DNA of 64,000 nt from contig JASSUL010000001.1 in assembly GCA_031963005.1 (NCBI GenBank), forward strand, positions 186,001-250,000, given 5' to 3'. The stretch is from JASSUD01 sp031963005 (lineage in GTDB: Bacteria; Pseudomonadota; Gammaproteobacteria; Burkholderiales; Burkholderiaceae). Shown here one piece after another: positions 26,401-34,113 of the stretch; the stretch's first letter is position 1; every line of letters begins with the position of its first letter. The notes below the pieces were generated by a model that ran no database searches, was not told where the DNA came from, and saw nothing but the letters and a program-made list of their open reading frames with translations. The position numbers were made by a program, and so were the translations under genes.

Positions 26401-27087
26401 CTCCACCGCATTATCCAGTTTTTCTGTGTGCTCTAACTGAGCTACCTGGAGAACTCCTACTTTCTTCTCTAATTTTTCTCTCTGTTTTTCTGCTTGCTCT
26501 GAACCGGCTACCATTGTAGATTTGAATTGCTGAAGCTCCTCAATTTCTTTCACTGATTGATGATGCACTTCTGCAATACCATTCAAGTTTAGATTTTGTA
26601 GATGCCATGTTAGGTTCTCTAAAATATGATAAGCCACTTGAGAGTTAGGCACTGCCGTCATGGCTTTTACCAGCTCGGCTGCTTGCGCACCTTCATTAAT
26701 TTTCTGAACTGGAGCAGTTTTTTCATTTTCTAAAATCTGCTGCTGCAATAAAGTGACCCGCTTTTTTAGTTTATGAATACAATCCCGCTGTTTTTCGATA
26801 TGCTCATGTAATTCAACATTAACTTCATATACTTTCCTCAAATCAGAAATCTCTTCACTATCCGTATGATTTAAAGCGTCTTTATTAGGAGAATCAAATA
26901 CATTGAGGTTAATCGTTTGAGGGCTACGTGAACTGTGATTATGTAACTGAGAAGATGTATGTTGGTTATATGGTTGAGCCTTAGAGCTTGATACTGAAGT
27001 AGATGCATCGAATGACTGCAATGATTCTGGTGTTCTTGTTGGTAGCCTGTTATATGTATTTTTATTTATGGCGCCGACATAAAGCAT
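23404..27087 (-). CDS. Large coiled-coil protein with C-terminal WD40-like repeats, putative effector
   Basis: The protein has 1227 residues. Residues 1-70 are Ser/Asn/Thr-rich without a signal peptide. Residues about 75-125 hold a module starting DSEEISDLRKVYEVN that is shared with the next gene upstream. Residues about 190-305 contain two to three copies of a ~38-residue repeat (pattern VEKQxEKLEKxVxxLQVAxLExTEKLDNA). Residues 380-690 are Gln/Glu/Lys-rich coiled coil with ~80-residue repeats containing LEKxTKEYxxKxLTQL. A Pro-rich linker carries HPPLYES, a PPxY motif. The C-terminus shows WD40-like blades (HGHTGEITQIGLFGKWLVAT, GVIQLWNI). The ATG is preceded by GGGAGAAG. It is the last gene of a three-gene minus-strand operon. 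Function unknown; the architecture suggests a host-directed scaffold. Confidence 0.8.
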   Translation of the reverse strand: MLYVGAINKNTYNRLPTRTPESLQSFDASTSVSSSKAQPYNQHTSSQLHNHSSRSPQTINLNVFDSPNKDALNHTDSEEISDLRKVYEVNVELHEHIEKQRDCIHKLKKRVTLLQQQILENEKTAPVQKINEGAQAAELVKAMTAVPNSQVAYHILENLTWHLQNLNLNGIAEVHHQSVKEIEELQQFKSTMVAGSEQAEKQREKLEKKVGVLQVAQLEHTEKLDNAVEILQQLDASTKVGLVQVEKQGEKLEKGVEALQVAHLEQTEKLDNALGVLQQSEVSTVAGFAQVEKRFSKLESENEGVSQAQRQELIAAWRQDLIGFAEFFRGEVAQRLGGYLHEYAQLIYFSEAEKQAQGIAYIIAFTEKIEQLENKFQEIAHSININEVAPLQSMLQSKQLHLAEKEKQMQEAKEAQAQAYTDLEKDTKEYLAKTLTQLQADYQQQWSNFIQQEKQIREDAEEQKSEEIGRLQNAIEGLKELQSQQLQVAEKEKQAREEQEVKALADLEKKTKEYIGKELTQLYANHQQQLNDFVQEQTQEWEAAQQQRLKESRLLQKTVQGLKKVESRQSHLEEKQNQAQEEFRKVFVNLKRSTNEHITQEFAHLRQEEQTQSQQSHVAAIEQHVQEVLTTALADFGNIFKEYITQEFKQLRDQQQVTALEVQEEQTNFYAQILAFLLSNLEQRQPENEEQINMEEQDEIHPPLYESIVENAQLEYRQIDPLQDPVEEPAPLYPPPTLAKAQEIPVSQPSQVPAVLNDAAEINSEEGAESVSSKGKRKAPQSPQTSPSLTASSSPTKPPLAKKQSLMFPTPEKAEASTDVSEDEETVVGEELQNASLRARRMSAHGNKLRETLLPIRRENLTIALTEDTAPLVEEENLMPLPSNSMASTKSNLNAIRGPLPERIDPSKKPRFMVSDSRPVSPLVGRTTVMSVRTKYLGQLNVPSDSAYICKVTGRIIVKAEAAQISVYEPTEGLTRLHSFKLATPGEKTQVQKSPTALQTVPSHYLYHSRYIKLFGDDSPVWVPIKHVDVQASSVLKNPDAFLLLEKKAAEQLGYDELEEQDSVDDMQWFASPEDGKVLIVRPKGDFKIEELERPKDANIGLFQVSMDGEIMAGVAENSPDILIWKMAGGGYAPRLETKLFRTLHGHTGEITQIGLFGKWLVATNEEGVIQLWNIWSESESPLYKVDFKTGPILEMSLFRSSTTKSNSLLIRSDKGFYSAGLSLALD

Positions 27088-27135
27088 TTACTTCTCCCTA
27101 ATTTTTTATTCTTTATTGGTTACTAATAGTGGTGA

Positions 27136-27600
27136 TTATTCGAGTTCTGCAAGCGTAGAATCTAGTTCATCTTTATATTCCTGCGATACTCCATCCAGTG
27201 CTTTTGGATATTTTTCCCTCAAATCATTATGAGCTTTTTCTTTCGCCGCTTTTGAATTTTTTAATTTTAAAATTTCAGTATCTTTATTTAATATATCTTC
27301 TTTCGCATACTTTATTTCGTCTTTTAATTCAGCAATTAATTGACGCATTTTCGTAATGCATTCCTTCTGCTTTTCGATGTATTCATGCTGTTCGGCATTA
27401 ATTTCATATAACTCCCTAAGATCAGAAACTTCATTATCAGAGTCCTCTTCTACTAAAGGCTCTGAGTTGGAAACGGAAAATTTAGGCTGAGTTTTTAGCG
27501 TTGTATTATTCCGCATACTAGAACTAAGCAAAGCAGAATCTATCATCCCTTGTCCATTATGCACGAAACTTCCATTAACTTGCGCGCTACCTTTCATCAT
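27136..27600 (-). CDS. Small coiled-coil protein sharing the N-terminal module of the downstream large protein
   Basis: The 154-residue protein has a Ser/Asn-rich N-terminus and then a predicted coiled coil from about residue 55 to 140. Residues about 53-95 (DSDNEVSDLRELYEIN, HEYIEKQKECI) align closely with the module at residues 75-120 of the 1227-residue neighbour, so the two are paralogous at their N-termini. The start is well supported by AAGGAGG upstream of a double ATG. It lies 48 bp upstream of the large gene and 28 bp downstream of the 510-residue gene, so all three probably form one transcript. No known domain is recognised. It could be a truncated paralogue or a partner of the large protein. 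Confidence 0.75.
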   Translation of the reverse strand: MMKGSAQVNGSFVHNGQGMIDSALLSSSMRNNTTLKTQPKFSVSNSEPLVEEDSDNEVSDLRELYEINAEQHEYIEKQKECITKMRQLIAELKDEIKYAKEDILNKDTEILKLKNSKAAKEKAHNDLREKYPKALDGVSQEYKDELDSTLAELE

Positions 27601-27628
27601 GATTACTCCTCCTTATTAATACTTGTTT

Positions 27629-29161
27629 CTATCCGAGTGAACGTCTTCTATTGGCTAAATCTGCCTTTACCTCTTCCATGTACTGATTTAAATTTTCTTT
27701 ATCTTCGTCTAGCACACGAAACTTTTGATAATCAAGAACTCCACTTCCATTTTTTGAGTCTGACTGCAAAATATGATTAAGCACTTTACTATCCATACCA
27801 TGTCCCGGTATAAATTGTGGGGCACTCGCATTTTCAAAATTTCGCTGATTGCCAGGAGACTCTGTAGGCACTTTGGTATGAGAGCGAGTTACTGGATTGC
27901 TTACTATTGATGATTGCTTATCACCAGAATGTATTACTGTAGGTTTAACTGCACTTTTGTTTACAAGAGACAAAATCCAGTACCAAAATTTCAAAAATCT
28001 TTCCAAGAAAGAAAGCTTATGCGCAGGCACGGAAATCCCCATAGAAGCATCCATGCCATATATCGAATCATGGATATTAAACATATTTATATCAAAATTA
28101 GAAGCGGCGGATTTATGTAATTCTTTAAAATCACTTGCGATACTATAGAGAAATGGATCTGTTTGAGCAGAAACATTCCCGCTTGCACTTTTCCTATTAG
28201 GCTCCGTAACGTTTAAAGCCTCTGAGCTAGCTGATGACTGAGATGAGTGACTATTGCGCCGCTTACCTGCATGATCGTTTTCTATTGATCTCTGACTTTG
28301 TATCCATTCTTGATTCTTCTTATATAATACTTCAAAAAAAGCATTATATTTTTTATATAACGCTGATAATGCTTCAAAAAACGAGTCTTTTATTTTTTGT
28401 ATTGCATTCTTCTCTTTATTTTGTGTCTCTACCAACGAAACTTCCGCCTCAGTGGAAATTTTATGAAACACATGAATAAAAAGAAATAAGCCCATGGTTT
28501 GCATATTTTTAATGCAGCTACGCTGATATTCTTTTAGTGGTTTTGCATGACCTTGGTATATCTGATCGATATCTATTTTTTCTATTTGTGCTTGCGCATC
28601 ATTTATATTGGCAGTAAGTTCATTGATACTGTCTAATAATTCCTTTCGTTCCACCAATTTGCCATGCTCAATTTTTACTATTTGCACTTCTATTGCGCTA
28701 TGAATTTTTTTATCCAACTCAGTCAGAATTCTTTCATCTGCTGGCGTCATGTTGGTTTCTAATCCAACATTTTCAAAGAGCGCTTCAATATCTCTATAGT
28801 CCTGCTCCAAAATAAGGCTATTGCGTTGTAAAGTTGCCTGATTATGCGAAGAAAAAAGATCCTGCCGCTCTTCTATTTTTTTATACGCCTCTTTTGCCTT
28901 TTGTAGCCAGGTAGATAAATTCTTTGCTTTAGCTACCTGGGATGAATCCTGCACTTTAGTTATCTTGCTATGTAGCATGAGGCCAGTAAATACCTGGAGG
29001 GTCAGCTGCTTGACGGTATTTTCTTCTTCCTTCAATTTATCAAAGTGCTTATTTACACGACTTAGCAAAAGAGAAGACACCGTGTTGATAGGATTCGCTG
29101 CACAACCTGAAGAGAACTGAGGCGGAGTAATAGGCAATAAAACTGCTGTGGAACCATCCAT
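27629..29161 (-). CDS. Hypothetical coiled-coil protein, first gene of the effector-like operon
   Basis: The protein has 510 residues, preceded by AAGGA 6 nt before the ATG. Predicted helical coiled-coil stretches span about residues 30-280, with heptad-rich segments such as VKQLTLQVFTGLM and LLDSINELTANINDAQAQIEKI. One short hydrophobic segment near residues 385-400 (FLKFWYWILSLVNK) may be a membrane anchor. The middle and end are Ser/Asn-rich and likely disordered. There is no signal peptide and no recognised family. It leads the operon with the 154- and 1227-residue coiled-coil genes, which suggests joint function. Low G+C compared with core genes fits horizontal acquisition. Confidence 0.75.
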   Translation of the reverse strand: MDGSTAVLLPITPPQFSSGCAANPINTVSSLLLSRVNKHFDKLKEEENTVKQLTLQVFTGLMLHSKITKVQDSSQVAKAKNLSTWLQKAKEAYKKIEERQDLFSSHNQATLQRNSLILEQDYRDIEALFENVGLETNMTPADERILTELDKKIHSAIEVQIVKIEHGKLVERKELLDSINELTANINDAQAQIEKIDIDQIYQGHAKPLKEYQRSCIKNMQTMGLFLFIHVFHKISTEAEVSLVETQNKEKNAIQKIKDSFFEALSALYKKYNAFFEVLYKKNQEWIQSQRSIENDHAGKRRNSHSSQSSASSEALNVTEPNRKSASGNVSAQTDPFLYSIASDFKELHKSAASNFDINMFNIHDSIYGMDASMGISVPAHKLSFLERFLKFWYWILSLVNKSAVKPTVIHSGDKQSSIVSNPVTRSHTKVPTESPGNQRNFENASAPQFIPGHGMDSKVLNHILQSDSKNGSGVLDYQKFRVLDEDKENLNQYMEEVKADLANRRRSLG

Positions 29162-29705
29162 AACATTCCTTGCGAAAAACTATAGGGTCTGCGCAAACAT
29201 GACGTAGCTTTGACATAGCCCTATCGCAATAGGGACTGTGCACAACCCAATCTCATTTAGGATTAATCTGCGCAAAATTTAAGAATCGTTGGGTCAAAAA
29301 ATAGCGGCTTCCTGGAAAAAAGGGCCGCTTTTTCTACTGCTCATTCGTAATATCTCTATGTTTCATTCCCTATAGCGTAAGCTGCTTTGGGAAAGGTCCG
29401 TACATTCCAATACTTGGAACATTCTATCCATACGGACTCAACCTTATATACTTACCAATCTTAATGCTGTGATCTATGCCTTTGGCATGAGCAACCCTAC
29501 TGCGGCTTCTCATGTTGAGGTGACCACACTTTCTCGGGAATGCTCTGAATACGTTTTAAACGCTTTATATTTCTTCGTTTAATGCTACATTTTTTCTTAA
29601 TTTTCGCTTTATTTCTCTAGTCACTTTTATATTGTGCTCGCCACTTCTTACACACAAGGCACTGTAGTACAGCGCTTTGGACAAACATAAAAAAAGGAAA
29701 GGTGG
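29162..29705. other. Divergent intergenic region
   Basis: No gene is seen. It holds the upstream regions of the reverse coiled-coil operon and the forward 103-residue gene. An inverted pair GTCCGTA/ATACGGAC lies at about 29395-29438, enclosing ATTCCAATACTTGGAA. Confidence 0.45.
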
Positions 29706-30017
29706 ATGAGACTGGATCATGTGACTCTACGAGGTAGTGGTAATTATCGAAGCCAAGGATCTTGGACTAGAGAAGAGCAAAGAGGACAGAATCAACAAAT
29801 AAAAGAACAAGCTCAAGAAAAGGCCCTCCAAAAGCAAGAAAGGAAAGCAGAAAAAGAAATGTATAACCTCAACCCATCAAAACGGTGCCAAGGAACTGCT
29901 TTAACAAACCAAACAAATTTGGGTACATTCCAGAATTTGGTGTTACACATCATTGGCAGCGGTCTAGCTGCTGCACCTATAGCCATTTCAGCATGGCATA
30001 TGTTCTCCGCTAAATAA
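29706..30017 (+). CDS. Small protein with charged N-terminus and C-terminal membrane segment
   Basis: The 103-residue protein has a Gln/Glu/Lys-rich, probably helical region at residues 20-55 (EEQRGQNQQIKEQAQEKA) and a hydrophobic C-terminal segment LVLHIIGSGLAAAPIAISAW that could be a tail anchor. The ATG is preceded by AGGAAAGGTGG. No homologue is recognised. It lies between the coiled-coil operon and the PPxY genes, so it may belong to the same effector-like set. Confidence 0.6.
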   Translation: MRLDHVTLRGSGNYRSQGSWTREEQRGQNQQIKEQAQEKALQKQERKAEKEMYNLNPSKRCQGTALTNQTNLGTFQNLVLHIIGSGLAAAPIAISAWHMFSAK

Positions 30018-30270
30018 CCGATTTGAAAGCGCCAACGCGCCCATCATTTGACAATCGAACTCAGTTCTCTACGTGCAGATGACAGCAGGGCTTGCATATT
30101 GATTGAAGTCGCATGGATACGAGGGTATTCAGGGTCTATGTAGAGGCTATTTTCCCCTGCATTGAAAAAGGGAGATGGGGTTATTTCGGTAGGTTTCGAA
30201 GATGCTCAAGCTTGCTTCCAATCTGGCGGATATCACGTATCTCAATAGAGAATTGCGCTCTCTTCATCGC

Positions 30271-30301
30271 GAGTGACTAGATATCCCCCATCTAGTCACT
30301 C
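30271..30301 (-). terminator. Perfect hairpin downstream of the first PPxY gene
   Basis: GAGTGACTAGAT and ATCTAGTCACTC are 12-bp exact arms around a 7-nt loop, just after the stop of the reverse gene at 30333. No U-run follows. A near copy lies at 31205-31234 after the second gene. Confidence 0.5.
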
Positions 30302-30332
30302 GATCCCGCGTAGATATCGTCCATTACGGTGG

Positions 30333-30899
30333 CTATAGATTACCTAAGCTTCTTCTTACCGTATCACCAAGAGGATTATCGACATTACTTTCTGTATTGC
30401 TTACAGCTTGCTGTGGGGAATAAGGTGGAGGGTCGGTGCTGGGTGAAAGGTCGGAATGGTTTGTTGGAGACGGAGTCGAAGAATACGGTGGAGGTATGTC
30501 TATACTGCCGTGCCGCTCTTCTGGCTCACTTTCCACCGTATTATCAGAATACGAAGAAATTATTGGATCTTGCATTACTCTCCATCCCGCAAAGAAAATT
30601 GAAGCACTGACACCAGCCCCGGCCAAATAGAAAGTATTCAGTGAGGTCTGCATAGATTTTATGAAACCGCTCACCATAACGCCTGTGACTGAGGCAGATG
30701 CGGCAGTCCATACTGCTGCGCTTGGGTGCGTATCTATTTGTCTTTTGCTCCGAACAACGGCGTTCTTTAATTTATCAAAGATAGCAAAGCGATGTCTATC
30801 GGAAGATCCAGGAGCCGGCGTATTGGATGATGCCTCTGTTAATGGTGGAGTCAAATTCGGAATACTAATACTAACTTCATGGGAATTTGCCGCTTCCAT
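30333..30899 (-). CDS. PPxY-motif membrane protein, copy 1 (putative host-interacting protein)
   Basis: Start taken at the ATG at 30899 (MEAANSHEVSISIPNLTPP), 188 residues; a further ATG at 30932 would add 11 residues. The layout is a Pro/Ser-rich N-terminus, a basic region, then two hydrophobic segments (AAVWTAASASVTGVMVSGFI and TFYLAGAGVSASIFFAGW) with a short loop, and a Pro-rich acidic C-terminal tail. The tail carries two exact PPxY motifs, IPPPYSS and DPPPYSP. PPxY is the ligand of WW domains, known from host Nedd4-family ubiquitin ligases. The C-terminus ends NPLGDTVRRSLGNL, nearly identical in the paralogue at 31266-31898. Function is inferred from motifs only. Confidence 0.75.
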   Translation of the reverse strand: MEAANSHEVSISIPNLTPPLTEASSNTPAPGSSDRHRFAIFDKLKNAVVRSKRQIDTHPSAAVWTAASASVTGVMVSGFIKSMQTSLNTFYLAGAGVSASIFFAGWRVMQDPIISSYSDNTVESEPEERHGSIDIPPPYSSTPSPTNHSDLSPSTDPPPYSPQQAVSNTESNVDNPLGDTVRRSLGNL

Positions 30900-31204
30900 A
30901 ACGCACTCTCCTCTAAGTCGTTGCATTTTCAATATGTAGCGGCCGTTAGTTTGCCTTCTCTGACAAAAGCACTAGCTGCTTAGCGTCTATTTCCGCTATT
31001 TTTGACTATAGAGATAGAGTGCGATTTTTTTGTACTTACAGAGAAAAAAAGCGTCAGTCTGCGAAAATTGCTCCTCTATATGTTTATTCGTAAGCGATAC
31101 ACTAGCCACAGATTGACATGAGTCAATGAATCTGAAGGTGTAGAGGAGGAGCAGAGTTTCTGGAAGTTAAATGGAAGTAAATTAGTGATATCTTGATGAG
31201 GTTG

Positions 31205-31234
31205 AGTGTGACTAGATATGCCATCTAGTCACTC
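31205..31234 (-). terminator. Hairpin downstream of the second PPxY gene
   Basis: GACTAGAT/ATCTAGTC with flanking GAGTG/ACTC. It is the counterpart of the hairpin at 30271-30301, with one inserted base. Confidence 0.45.
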
Positions 31235-31265
31235 GATACCGCGTAGATATCGTCCATTACGGCGG

Positions 31266-31898
31266 CTATAGATTCTGAACGCTTCTTCTTGCTGTAGCAC
31301 CAAGAGGATCATCGGCACTACTTTCTGTATGGGTTACAGCTTGTGCTATAGGCGATGGCGAAATGGTCGGATCGTGTAAATGGGAGGGATGCTCTAAAGG
31401 CGGATCCAGAGAATATGGTGGAAGCATTTCTATACTGACGCGCTCTCCCCACCCCTCTTCTACAGTATGATTAAAACCCACAGGAATATCTGCACTGGGG
31501 TTCTCTTGCTCTTCCACATCACTATCTGAAGGAATATACGTGCCTTCTATTAATTCTTGTATTTTTATCAATCCCAACAGGAAACCTGCAAAACCGGAAC
31601 AACTCGCGACCAAATAGAAATTGCTCGCTATGGTCGTCAGCGGCGGAGTTTGTGCAAAAGCGGCCCCCATACCCCCTGTAACTACGGCAGATCCTGCCGT
31701 CCATGCCGCTAAGCGTGGGTGCGAGTGTATTTGTTTTCCACTCCAAACAGCGGCATTTTTTAATCCATCAAAGATAGCAAAGCCATTTCTAGTGGGAGAT
31801 CTAGGAGCCTGCGTATTGGATGATGTCTCTGTTGATGGTGAGATCGAATCAGGAATATTGATCCTAAACTCTCCATGGGTATGGGTAAGGTCCATCAC
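31266..31898 (-). CDS. PPxY-motif membrane protein, copy 2
   Basis: The 210-residue paralogue of the gene at 30333-30899 has the same plan: Pro/Ser-rich N-terminus with the shared FAIFDGLKNA segment, two hydrophobic segments (AAWTAGSAVVTGGMGAAFA and FYLVASCSGFAGFLLGLIK), then a long acidic tail. The tail has one PPxY motif, MLPPYSLD, where copy 1 has two. The C-terminal DDPLGATARRSVQNL matches copy 1. Divergence in the tail with retention of PPxY suggests selection on the motif. No secretion signal of the Sec type is seen. Confidence 0.75.
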   Translation of the reverse strand: MMDLTHTHGEFRINIPDSISPSTETSSNTQAPRSPTRNGFAIFDGLKNAAVWSGKQIHSHPRLAAWTAGSAVVTGGMGAAFAQTPPLTTIASNFYLVASCSGFAGFLLGLIKIQELIEGTYIPSDSDVEEQENPSADIPVGFNHTVEEGWGERVSIEMLPPYSLDPPLEHPSHLHDPTISPSPIAQAVTHTESSADDPLGATARRSVQNL

Positions 31899-32097
31899 AC
31901 ACTCTCCTCTAAGTCATTGCATTTTCAACATGCAGCGGCAGTTTGCCTTCTCTGATAAAAGCACCAGCTGCTTAGGCGTCTATTTCCGCTGCTTTTGACT
32001 ATAGAAAGGGAGTGCGACTTTTTGTACTCACAGAGAAAAAATGCGTCAGTCTGCGAAAATTTCTCCTATATACGCTTATTCCATATTGAACCGACCC

Positions 32098-33270
32098 CTA
32101 TTTTTCATCGAGGGTATTTGGGATATCCCAATGCACTTCGGCCTTTGTGGCTAAATTCGCCGCATCTTCCGGAAGAGGGGCTTGCCAAGATACATATTCC
32201 CCACTCTGAGGATGTTTAAAAGCCAGTTGATAGGCGTGCAAAAATTGCCTTGGAAAAGCCACTAATTCTGAAGCCAGTTGTACGCTAGCGCTAGGCGCAA
32301 TGCGGGAAGATGCTTGCTGGGCACGCCCGGCAGCGCGCTGTTGATTCGCGCCTCGACCATATACAGGATCTCCGATAATCGGATATCCTCGATGCGATAA
32401 ATGCACGCGGATTTGGTGCGTGCGTCCGGTTTCCAAAGTGCATAGTAGCGCGGCGATAGGCAAACCCGCAGCGGTGCTAGTTGCGCATCGCAGATAATGG
32501 GTGCGTGCAGGCTTAGATGCAGCTCCCACTACTACCGCCATGCGTACGCGATTTCTAGGATCTCGACCCATAGGCGCATCGATAACACCGTGTGCATGGG
32601 GAGTTCCCCAGACCAATGCTTGGTAGATGCGTTTGACCGCGCGGGCTTGGAGCTGTCGGACCAATGCGGTTTGCGCCTCTAAAGTACGGGCGACGACCAT
32701 TAATCCACTAGTATCCTTATCCAAACGATGTACGATCCCCGCACGGGGCAATGCGGCAGCGGCTTCTCCATATCGATAGAGCAAGCCGTTGAGTAATGTC
32801 CCGCTCCAGTTTCCTGCAGCGGGATGCACAACACATCCCGCCGGCTTGTTCAATACCACGACACTGGCATCTTCATACACAATAGGCAGCTCAACAGGCT
32901 CTGGGGTAAAAGCAAATTGCTCGGGACGCCTATCCGGCAAGACAATGACCTGTGTATCCTCACACGCCTTTTGACGTAAACTGGCTACTGCTCCTGCTAC
33001 CTGCACTCGCCCTGCTTTCACCCAACTTTGTAAGCATGCACGAGAATATTGCGGAAAAAGGCAGGCTAATACTTTATCTAAGCGCTCCCCTGCGTACTCG
33101 GCAGGGATATGCGCAGTAAGGGATTCAGACAACGAGGGGTCTAAACCAGCTAGCTCCTCGGACTCCAAAAACGCTTCTTCTTCCTCACACTGGGCCGCGT
33201 TTATCACGCTAACTCCTTCACACTTGGGTACACTGTCACTTTGGCCTTTATGGTACATACAGACATTCAC
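32098..33270 (-). CDS. rluD: 23S rRNA pseudouridine synthase RluD
   Basis: RluD makes pseudouridines 1911, 1915 and 1917 in helix 69 of 23S rRNA. The protein (390 residues) has an N-terminal S4-like RNA-binding domain (ERLDKVLACLFPQYSRACLQSW) and the catalytic motif HRLDKDTSGLMV with the conserved Asp, followed by LETGRTHQIRVH and DPVYG. It is about 60 residues longer than E. coli RluD; the extra residues are an acidic N-terminal leader, a common Burkholderia feature. It is divergent from bamD with only 17 bp between start codons, the standard arrangement. Confidence 0.96.
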   Translation of the reverse strand: MNVCMYHKGQSDSVPKCEGVSVINAAQCEEEEAFLESEELAGLDPSLSESLTAHIPAEYAGERLDKVLACLFPQYSRACLQSWVKAGRVQVAGAVASLRQKACEDTQVIVLPDRRPEQFAFTPEPVELPIVYEDASVVVLNKPAGCVVHPAAGNWSGTLLNGLLYRYGEAAAALPRAGIVHRLDKDTSGLMVVARTLEAQTALVRQLQARAVKRIYQALVWGTPHAHGVIDAPMGRDPRNRVRMAVVVGAASKPARTHYLRCATSTAAGLPIAALLCTLETGRTHQIRVHLSHRGYPIIGDPVYGRGANQQRAAGRAQQASSRIAPSASVQLASELVAFPRQFLHAYQLAFKHPQSGEYVSWQAPLPEDAANLATKAEVHWDIPNTLDEK

Positions 33271-33287
33271 TTTTCTTTGAAAACTTT

Positions 33288-34067
33288 ATGATTTCCTTCT
33301 TTCAAAAAGCGCACCTTGCACGTCTTGTTACTGGATTCACAGTATTCACTGTGATAAGTATCCTAACAGCTTGTGGGGGATTGCCCGAGAAAAAAGATGA
33401 AACCCTTACATGGTCTATAGACCAATTATACGTGCGAGCGCAAGAAGCACTAGATAGCCGTGATTGGCAGCGCTGCGCGGAATACTTTGAAAAAATGGAA
33501 GGCCGAGATCCGTTTAACCGTAAAGTGCAGCAAGCCCAAATTAATGTTGCTTACTGCCAATGGAAAAACAATGAAGCAGAAGCTGCTGAGCAGGCGGTAG
33601 ATCGCTTTATCCGCTTACATCCTGATCATCCTCAACTTGCCTATGCGTATTATCTAAAAGGACTCATCAATTTTAAAGATGAGCTGGGTCTGCTTGGTCA
33701 ACTTAGCGAGCAAGACCTCAGCGAACGCGATCCAGAAGCTTTACACCGCGCCTATGATGCTTTTAAAGTCATCGCCGTGCGTTATCCTAACAGCCGTTAT
33801 GCACCTGATGCGACTCAACGCATGCGTTATATTGTCAATGCACTCGCCGCCCATGAAATGCACGCTGCGCAGTATTATTACGAACGCGGCGCGTATCTGG
33901 CGGCCATTAATCGGGCAAAGCACGTTATTACCGAATACCCGCATACGCCATCCATTCCTAAAGCACTGCGCTTAATGCAAGCGGCTTACCAAGCCTTAGG
34001 CACGCCGGAACTGGCTGAAGATGCCAAGCGTGTTTTGAAAGCTACGCGTGTGAAGGATGCCCCTTAA
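33288..34067 (+). CDS. bamD: Outer-membrane assembly lipoprotein BamD (ComL)
   Basis: BamD is the essential lipoprotein partner of BamA in outer-membrane protein insertion. The N-terminus has a signal peptide ending in lipobox LTAC (cysteine at residue 29), followed by GGLPEKKDET. Tetratricopeptide-like repeats follow, including the segments LYVRAQEALDSRDWQRCAEY, RFIRLHPDHPQLAYAYYLKG and RYPNSRYAPDATQRM, typical of the family. The 259-residue length fits. It is divergently coupled to rluD. Confidence 0.96.
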   Translation: MISFFQKAHLARLVTGFTVFTVISILTACGGLPEKKDETLTWSIDQLYVRAQEALDSRDWQRCAEYFEKMEGRDPFNRKVQQAQINVAYCQWKNNEAEAAEQAVDRFIRLHPDHPQLAYAYYLKGLINFKDELGLLGQLSEQDLSERDPEALHRAYDAFKVIAVRYPNSRYAPDATQRMRYIVNALAAHEMHAAQYYYERGAYLAAINRAKHVITEYPHTPSIPKALRLMQAAYQALGTPELAEDAKRVLKATRVKDAP

Positions 34068-34113
34068 GTTTGCACTCCTAGGTATAAAAAATAAAAGCAT
34101 GCTATTGGTATAT

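Larger units (their letters stand above)
30271..31090. repeat. Tandem duplication unit A (PPxY gene with leader and 3' hairpin)
   Basis: This unit and the one at 31205-32085 share the 3' hairpin, the GATATCGTCCATTACGG segment, the gene body and about 190 bp of upstream leader including CAGTCTGCGAAAAT. The conservation shows that the gene was duplicated together with its regulatory flanks. Confidence 0.8.
31205..32085. repeat. Tandem duplication unit B (PPxY gene with leader and 3' hairpin)
   Basis: This is the partner of the unit at 30271-31090. The leader is better conserved than the coding part, where the central membrane region and tail have diverged. Confidence 0.8.
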
